NCBI GenBank assembly: GCA_965207535.1
Contig: CBDBMR010000017.1
Coordinates: forward strand, 124,001-188,000
Source of the DNA: JAJDXO01 sp965207535
GTDB taxonomy: Bacteria > Pseudomonadota > Alphaproteobacteria > Rhodospirillales > UBA2165
Length of the DNA: 64,000 nt
Direction: 5' to 3'
The position numbers were made by a program, and so were the translations under genes. Positions 59,212 to 64,000 of the stretch are shown in pieces; the stretch's first letter is position 1; every line of letters begins with the position of its first letter. The notes beneath the pieces were generated by a model that was not told where the DNA came from, did not search any database, and saw nothing but the letters and a program-made list of their open reading frames with translations.

Positions 59212-60990
59212 TCAGGCGCCCTCTTCTTCGTGCAATTCTCCGCCCCGGTGAAGCCGAAGTGCGATATCGGCGGTCTGGTACACTGCCCGCTCGGTCGGCG
59301 AATGGGCGGCAAGGAAGCGCGCCACGGCGACCAGTATGTGCCGGCCTTCGTCGCCGGGCCCCCAGGCATCGAATTGGCGGACACCGGCTTCAAAGTTCTG
59401 ATAAGCGTGGAAGCCGGCATCCTCCCGCAACAACGCACGGGCGAGAACGACGATCAGCTTCTCCGGATCGTGACCGAGAAGCAGGTAGCGGGACGTCAGC
59501 CGCGCAGCCTCGCTTACCCGGGCCTGGCGGTCGAAGGCCGCCAGCAGCCGATCGAGGAGTTCGTCGGCCGCCTCCGGCAAATCGTCGAGGGGGCGTCCAT
59601 CCTCACCGGGCATCCCCGCCGGCGGGATATTCAGGAACCGGGTGAGGTACAGGGCCATGGCGCCGGCAAAGACGCCACCCGTCGCATCGGGATACGGATC
59701 GCCGGCTTCATCCAGGCGCTTCAGGATTGCGTGCAGGGCATTGGCGTGGGTGAAGACATGGTGGGCCGTGTCCCAGTCCGAAAACTCGTTCGCCGTCCCG
59801 AAACGGGCCAGACGGAGCGCCGCGGCATAGGCCAGCGCCTGGGCCAGATCGGCTGCCCGCGCCCCTTTGCCCACGGCCTGTTCCAGCGCCGAGACGATCC
59901 TGTCCGGCTCATCGTCGAGCAGCCGCCCGGCCAAATCGGCGTGCGCCTCGTACGGTCCTGCCCCGCCCGGATCGGGAAGCCGCCCGCGTGCTCTTTCCCA
60001 CCCCGCATCCGCCAGGGCGACAAGGTCGACGGGATGCCGCCAGGAATCCGATTCTTCGCCGCCGCGCGCCCGGACCATCTGGTCAATGGCCGTGGGCAGG
60101 ATCGCCAGGGCCCGGTCATGGCCGACCAGCTCGGCCGCTTCGAGAGCCTTGTTCATGAAGTCCAGACTATGGCCGGTGTCCCCGTAATGCCGGTCGGTTG
60201 CCGCCGCCGCCACGCTGTCGACGATCTCTCCCCAGGGCCGGGAAGACGAAATCATGGTTTCCAGCGTCCGCTCGGCGGCGGTCCGGTGCCGGACGTTGGA
60301 CCATTGGCGCAGCCAGCGCTTGAGGGTCTTGCCGTCCAAATCGGCATCGAGGAGCGGTCCGGATGATTGATACGGCTCCTCTCCGGCGCAATCCGCCGCC
60401 ACCCGGCGCACACCGTGGAACAGCGCCAGAAACGCCTCGTCCTCCGGCAAGCGGTCGATGATGTTTCCGAGCGCCGTCAGGATGGTCATGCCAACATCGA
60501 AACCATCGCGATTACGAACGCCGTAATCGGCTGCCGCGGCGACGATGTCCTGGTGGCTCGCGCCGGCATCCAAGCCTGCCAGGATCGCCTTACCCATCAC
60601 CAGCGAGATGTTATGGCTCATACCGTCATGAAGGCGCTGACGCCAACGGCCGGCGGCGCCCGCCGGTCGCAGCCGGCTCGAAACCCAAACCTCGTCACCG
60701 TCTATATTGACCTCGGCGGTGGGAACATCGTCGGCCCACAAATCGAAGGTACAGCCGCTGGACAGATCAAACCGGGCATGATGCCAGTGGCAGGTGAGAA
60801 TGCCGTCTTCGACCGAGCCTTGGTTCAACGGAAAGCCCAAGTGCGGGCAACGGTTGTCGAGGGCGAACAAACGCTCACCGTCATGGACCACGAGAATGGG
60901 CGTCGGTCCGCCCCGAACCAGGACCGTGCCCTTGGCCTTGATTTCCGAGAGGGACCCGGCATGAATGAAATCGTCGACGGCTTTGTCCAT
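59212..60990 (-). CDS. Rieske ferredoxin domain fused to a large His-rich helical domain
   Basis: A 592-residue protein. Residues 1-110 are a Rieske domain with ligands C48-x-H50 and C67-x2-H70, of the ferredoxin/NirD-like type. The remaining 480 residues look all-helical and lack the N-x2-D-x2-H-x4-H iron site of ring-hydroxylating oxygenases. They contain conserved-looking His positions in DRHYGDTGHSLDF (H268, H274), VGHDRA (H291), TAHHVFTHANALH (H410, H411, H415, H420) and GFHAYQNFE (H528). The second part loosely recalls questin-oxidase-like proteins, but I am not sure. A self-contained metal oxygenase with built-in electron donor is one possibility. Confidence 0.75.
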   Translation of the reverse strand: MDKAVDDFIHAGSLSEIKAKGTVLVRGGPTPILVVHDGERLFALDNRCPHLGFPLNQGSVEDGILTCHWHHARFDLSSGCTFDLWADDVPTAEVNIDGDEVWVSSRLRPAGAAGRWRQRLHDGMSHNISLVMGKAILAGLDAGASHQDIVAAAADYGVRNRDGFDVGMTILTALGNIIDRLPEDEAFLALFHGVRRVAADCAGEEPYQSSGPLLDADLDGKTLKRWLRQWSNVRHRTAAERTLETMISSSRPWGEIVDSVAAAATDRHYGDTGHSLDFMNKALEAAELVGHDRALAILPTAIDQMVRARGGEESDSWRHPVDLVALADAGWERARGRLPDPGGAGPYEAHADLAGRLLDDEPDRIVSALEQAVGKGARAADLAQALAYAAALRLARFGTANEFSDWDTAHHVFTHANALHAILKRLDEAGDPYPDATGGVFAGAMALYLTRFLNIPPAGMPGEDGRPLDDLPEAADELLDRLLAAFDRQARVSEAARLTSRYLLLGHDPEKLIVVLARALLREDAGFHAYQNFEAGVRQFDAWGPGDEGRHILVAVARFLAAHSPTERAVYQTADIALRLHRGGELHEEEGA

Positions 60991-61080
60991 GGCGGTCTGC
61001 CTCCAGCCGGTTGCGGTCGATCGTTCCTCTAATATGGCTCGGCAAGCCTAGCACGCAATCGGCAAGCAGATTCCCGTTAT

Positions 61081-61509
61081 CTAGTAGTACCGCACCCGAA
61101 TGGTGATGCGCGTCCCTTCGTTGGGGACGTCGAATGCCGCCGCCTCGAAGGGGGGCGCGCTCAGCCGCACCGGGGCGTCTCTGGAAAAACCAAACCCTTC
61201 CAGGGGCCAGCCGATAAAGCTTTTGTTCATCCCCCCGTCCCGGTTCTCGTCATGGAGCAAGGCCGCGGCGTAGCGGCCCACGGGAATGTCCTTCATCGTC
61301 ACGACGATGGATCCGGCGTTCGCGGGTTCATCGAAACCCCTGAACCGCTCTCCTTCAGGGAATTCCTCGGGGTCGTTATGCAGGGCAAGGCGAATAACGC
61401 CTCGATCGTTGCGAATCTCGGTGACCTCGACAATCAAATCACCCGCCCGCACGGGGAGGGCGGTCACGAGAACCGCCATAAACGCCAATAACGGAAATTT
61501 AGTGGACAT
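61081..61509 (-). CDS. DUF2141 family exported protein
   Basis: A 142-residue protein of the DUF2141 family. A signal peptide (FPLLAFMAVLVTALPVRAGD) is followed by the domain core: EIRNDRGVIRLALHNDPEEF, then IPVGRYAAALLHDENRDGGM and the C-terminal FSRDAPVRLSAPPFEAAAFD. The family is periplasmic with a beta-sandwich-like pattern and no known function. It overlaps the end of atpC by 11 bases, so it is read from the ATP synthase transcript. Confidence 0.87.
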   Translation of the reverse strand: MSTKFPLLAFMAVLVTALPVRAGDLIVEVTEIRNDRGVIRLALHNDPEEFPEGERFRGFDEPANAGSIVVTMKDIPVGRYAAALLHDENRDGGMNKSFIGWPLEGFGFSRDAPVRLSAPPFEAAAFDVPNEGTRITIRVRYY

Positions 61510-61927
61510 CTCCGCCGCTTCCGGCGGCCAGCACCAAGGCCTCGGCGATCCGAAGCTCCGTCTCGGCGGCTGCTTTTCCGTCGTTGTCCGCCGAGCCGGC
61601 CGCCTCCTTGGCGGCGTCTAGCCGCCGGGATGCCGCGCCGGCGTCGATTTCGTCAACCAATTGGGCCGCATCGGCGAGAACCGTGCAACGCTCCGCATTG
61701 GCCTCGGCGAATCCGCCCTCGACGAATATCCGGGAGGTGACGGAGCCGCCTTGGTGCACCTCGACGACGCCCGGACGGACGGTCGAGATCAACGGCGCGT
61801 GACCCGGCAGCACGCCGAAGTCGCCGGCGCCGCCCGGCACCACCACCATGTCGACCTCCTCGGACGCCACCAGGTTCAGCGGCGTCACGAGATCGAAGTC
61901 AACCTTGTCTGCGGCGGAATCAGCCAT
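61499..61927 (-). CDS. atpC: F0F1 ATP synthase subunit epsilon
   Basis: A 142-residue epsilon subunit, part of the central stalk and a regulator of ATP hydrolysis. The beta-sandwich domain shows DFDLVTPLNLVASEEVDMVV, GDFGVLPGHAPLISTVRPG and FVEGGFAEANAERCTVLAD. The C-terminal helices are present. It follows atpD after 23 bases and overlaps the DUF2141 gene. Confidence 0.95.
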   Translation of the reverse strand: MADSAADKVDFDLVTPLNLVASEEVDMVVVPGGAGDFGVLPGHAPLISTVRPGVVEVHQGGSVTSRIFVEGGFAEANAERCTVLADAAQLVDEIDAGAASRRLDAAKEAAGSADNDGKAAAETELRIAEALVLAAGSGGDVH

Positions 61928-61950
61928 GATCTGTGTCCTTCGGGCTGCCC

Positions 61951-63375
61951 TTAGGCGGCCTCAGCGGCCATCTTCTGGGCCTTCGCGACGGCTTCCTCGA
62001 TGGTGCCGACCATGTAGAAGGCGTTCTCCGGCAGGTGGTCGTACTCGCCGGCGCAGATAGCCGCGAAGCCCTTGATGGTGTCGTCGAGATTGACGAAGAC
62101 GCCCGGCGAGCCGGTGAACACTTCGGCGACATGGAACGGCTGCGACAGAAAGCGCTGGATTTTCCGCGCCCGGGCCACGGTGAGCTTGTCCTCTTCGGAA
62201 AGTTCGTCCATGCCGAGAATGGCGATGATGTCCTGCAGGGACTTATAGGTCTGCAGCACGCGCTGCACCTCACGGGCGGTGGTGTAGTGCTCCTCGCCGA
62301 CCACATCGGCGGTCAACACCCGCGACGTGGAGTCGAGAGGATCCACCGCCGGGTAGATGCCGAGCTCGGCGATCTGACGGGACAGCACCGTGGTCGCGTC
62401 CAAGTGCGCAAACGATGTCGCCGGGGCCGGATCGGTCAGATCGTCCGCCGGCACATAGATCGCCTGCACCGACGTGATCGAGCCCTTGGTGGTCGAGGTG
62501 ATCCGCTCCTGCAGCGCGCCCATGTCGGTGGCCAAGGTCGGCTGATAGCCCACGGCGGAAGGAATCCGGCCCAGCAGCGCCGACACCTCGGAGCCCGCCT
62601 GGGTGAACCGGAAGATATTGTCGACGAAGAACAGCACGTCCTGGCCTTCCTGGTCGCGGAAGTACTCGGCAACCGTCAAGCCGGTCAGCCCGACGCGCGC
62701 CCGCGCGCCGGGCGGCTCGTTCATCTGGCCGTAGACCAGCGCCGCCTTGGAGCCCGCCCCATCGGTCTGAATGACCCCCGACTCGATCATCTCGTGATAG
62801 AGGTCGTTGCCCTCACGGGTCCGTTCGCCGACACCGGCGAACACGGAGTAGCCGCCGTGCGCCTTGGCGATGTTGTTGATGAGTTCCATGATGATCACGG
62901 TCTTGCCCACGCCGGCACCGCCGAACAGGCCGACCTTACCGCCCTTGGCGTATGGCGCGATCAAATCGACGACCTTGATGCCGGTGACCAGAATTTCGGT
63001 CTCCGTCGACTGATCGACAAACTCGGGCGCCGGTTTGTGAATTGCCGACGTGACTTCCGACTCGACCGGCCCGGCCTCGTCCACCGGCTCGCCGATAACG
63101 TTCAAAATCCGGCCCAGGGTTTCCGGCCCGACCGGCACTTCGATGGGCCCGCCGGTGTCGATGACCTCGGTTCCGCGAACCAGGCCGTCGGTAGTGTCCA
63201 TGGCGATCGTGCGCACCTGGCCCTCGCCAAGGTGCTGTGCAACTTCAAGCACCAGGCGCCGGTCCAGCCCTTGAACTTCAAGGGAGTTCAAGATCTCCGG
63301 CATATCGCCGTCGAACTTGACGTCGACCACCGCACCCATGATTTGGGAGATTGCTCCGGCGTTATTCTCTGCCAT
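61951..63375 (-). CDS. atpD: F0F1 ATP synthase subunit beta
   Basis: A 474-residue catalytic subunit of F1. Walker A is GGAGVGKTVIIMELI, Walker B is VLFFVDNIFRF with the adjacent catalytic-site GERTREGNDLY, and the DELSEEDK motif that gives the lever region is present near the C-terminus (GMDELSEEDKLTVARARK). It synthesises ATP at three sites with the alpha subunit. It follows atpG after 29 bases. Confidence 0.98.
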   Translation of the reverse strand: MAENNAGAISQIMGAVVDVKFDGDMPEILNSLEVQGLDRRLVLEVAQHLGEGQVRTIAMDTTDGLVRGTEVIDTGGPIEVPVGPETLGRILNVIGEPVDEAGPVESEVTSAIHKPAPEFVDQSTETEILVTGIKVVDLIAPYAKGGKVGLFGGAGVGKTVIIMELINNIAKAHGGYSVFAGVGERTREGNDLYHEMIESGVIQTDGAGSKAALVYGQMNEPPGARARVGLTGLTVAEYFRDQEGQDVLFFVDNIFRFTQAGSEVSALLGRIPSAVGYQPTLATDMGALQERITSTTKGSITSVQAIYVPADDLTDPAPATSFAHLDATTVLSRQIAELGIYPAVDPLDSTSRVLTADVVGEEHYTTAREVQRVLQTYKSLQDIIAILGMDELSEEDKLTVARARKIQRFLSQPFHVAEVFTGSPGVFVNLDDTIKGFAAICAGEYDHLPENAFYMVGTIEEAVAKAQKMAAEAA

Positions 63376-63404
63376 CCTACTCGCTCCTCGGATTCGGCGC
63401 CGCC

Positions 63405-64000
63405 CTAGACGGCCTCGGCGCCGGAAATAATTTCAATCAACTCACTCGTAATCTTGGCCTGGCGCGTGCGATTGAACTGCAGCGACAGGGCGTCGATCAT
63501 TTCTCCCGCGTTCCGGGTCGCATTGTCCATGGCGCTCATCCGGGCGCCATGTTCAGACGCATTGCTCTCCAAAAGCCCGTGCAGAATTTGCACCTCCAGG
63601 TTCTTGGGCAGCAAAACCTTCAAAATGACGTCGTCGTCCGGCTCAAACTCGGTCGCCGCCGGAATGACGCCGGATGCCGCCTCTTTGCTCCCCTTCCCTT
63701 CCTCGATGGAAACGGGAATCACCTGCTGGGGGGTAACAATCTGGGTCATCGCCGAAACGAACCGATTGTAGGTGACGGTGCAGACGTCGAACTCGCCGGC
63801 GTCGAACAGTTCGACGATCCTGGCGGTTACATTCCGAGCGTCTTCCAAGGTCACCGCCGTCCGGCCGATATCCTCGAACGTATCGACGATCTTGTCTCCG
63901 TGATCCCGGCGAAGCTGGTCGCGGGCCTTTCGGCCGACACACAGGACTTTGACGGTCTTGCCGGCGGATTCCAGCTCGGCGATCTGCTGGCGCACCGAGC
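63405..64000 (-). CDS. atpG: F0F1 ATP synthase subunit gamma (5' end beyond the window)
   Basis: The C-terminal 198 codons of the gamma subunit, which forms the rotating shaft. The C-terminal helix is diagnostic: ARMSAMDNATRNAGEMIDAL followed by LSLQFNRTRQAKITSELIEI. The frame stays open to the window edge, so the start lies beyond 64,000. atpA and atpH are expected further on the same strand. Confidence 0.95.
   Translation of the reverse strand, partial: SVRQQIAELESAGKTVKVLCVGRKARDQLRRDHGDKIVDTFEDIGRTAVTLEDARNVTARIVELFDAGEFDVCTVTYNRFVSAMTQIVTPQQVIPVSIEEGKGSKEAASGVIPAATEFEPDDDVILKVLLPKNLEVQILHGLLESNASEHGARMSAMDNATRNAGEMIDALSLQFNRTRQAKITSELIEIISGAEAV

Overview
The window is GC-rich chromosomal DNA from an alphaproteobacterium. 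The markers are the cell-cycle regulator GcrA, a Usg-family protein, a plant/alphaproteobacterial-type glutamate-cysteine ligase, a SAM-II riboswitch in front of an O-succinylhomoserine sulfhydrylase gene, and a Gram-negative lipid A operon. No rRNA, tRNA or phage genes were seen. The content would suit the Rhodospirillales or a neighbouring order, but I cannot place it further from sequence alone.

Bases 1-34,500 are mostly core genome. In order they hold usg, a TVP38-type membrane protein with a family 2 glycosyltransferase, and a riboswitch-controlled metZ-rhodanese pair. Next come tldD, gshA with a flavin-reductase-fold gene, rsmE divergent from ubiA, a flavin hydroxylase, a quinone-oxidoreductase-like gene and a DUF2189 membrane protein. 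ubiD and tldE/pmbA follow. A lipid A/LPS operon (msbA-like, DUF374, waaA, lpxK, lpxL) runs from 16.9 to 22.6 kb. Then xseA with an M23 peptidase, purD, gcrA, a NUDIX gene, gluQ with two secreted-protein genes, an esterase, an HNH nuclease, an AhpD-like protein, and rpsD with a promoter and terminator that can both be read. The 425-bp gap before ubiD holds a cluster of DnaA-box-like sites, a T tract and two 25-bp tandem repeats, which resembles a replication origin.

Bases 34,500-46,900 are an accessory catabolic island. It holds a Tct/Bug-type binding protein, a MetE-C-like methyltransferase, an alpha/beta hydrolase, two TetR-type and one MarR-type regulator, two Rieske oxygenases without a reductase, a SnoaL-fold protein, a sulfotransferase, an MhpA-like flavin hydroxylase, an extradiol (VOC) dioxygenase and a glutathione S-transferase. 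Together they suggest uptake, ring hydroxylation or demethylation, and meta-cleavage of an aromatic compound. Parts are visibly more A/T-rich than the flanks. A near-identical palindrome precedes both the binding-protein gene and the first Rieske/SnoaL pair, so those may share a regulator.

Bases 46,900-61,000 are mixed. A ferric-reductase-like/PepSY pair is followed by a folE-DUF1826 operon behind a Zur-like palindrome. Then come a TAT-like dienelactone hydrolase, a 28-bp minisatellite, and an intact IS5/IS427-type element inserted exactly at the stop codon of a TauD-type dioxygenase gene. After these are a membrane-anchored exonuclease with a CBS/DUF294 protein, msrB, a DMT transporter, a second dienelactone hydrolase, a second GST, a CmcJ-like oxidoreductase, and a 592-residue fusion of a Rieske domain to a His-rich helical domain.

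Bases 61,081-64,000 are the 3' part of the ATP synthase operon (atpG partial, atpD, atpC) with a DUF2141 gene overlapping its end.

The strongest candidates for something new are the Rieske-helical fusion, the origin-like cluster upstream of ubiD, the shared operator of the catabolic island, and the CTAG-ended palindromic repeat.
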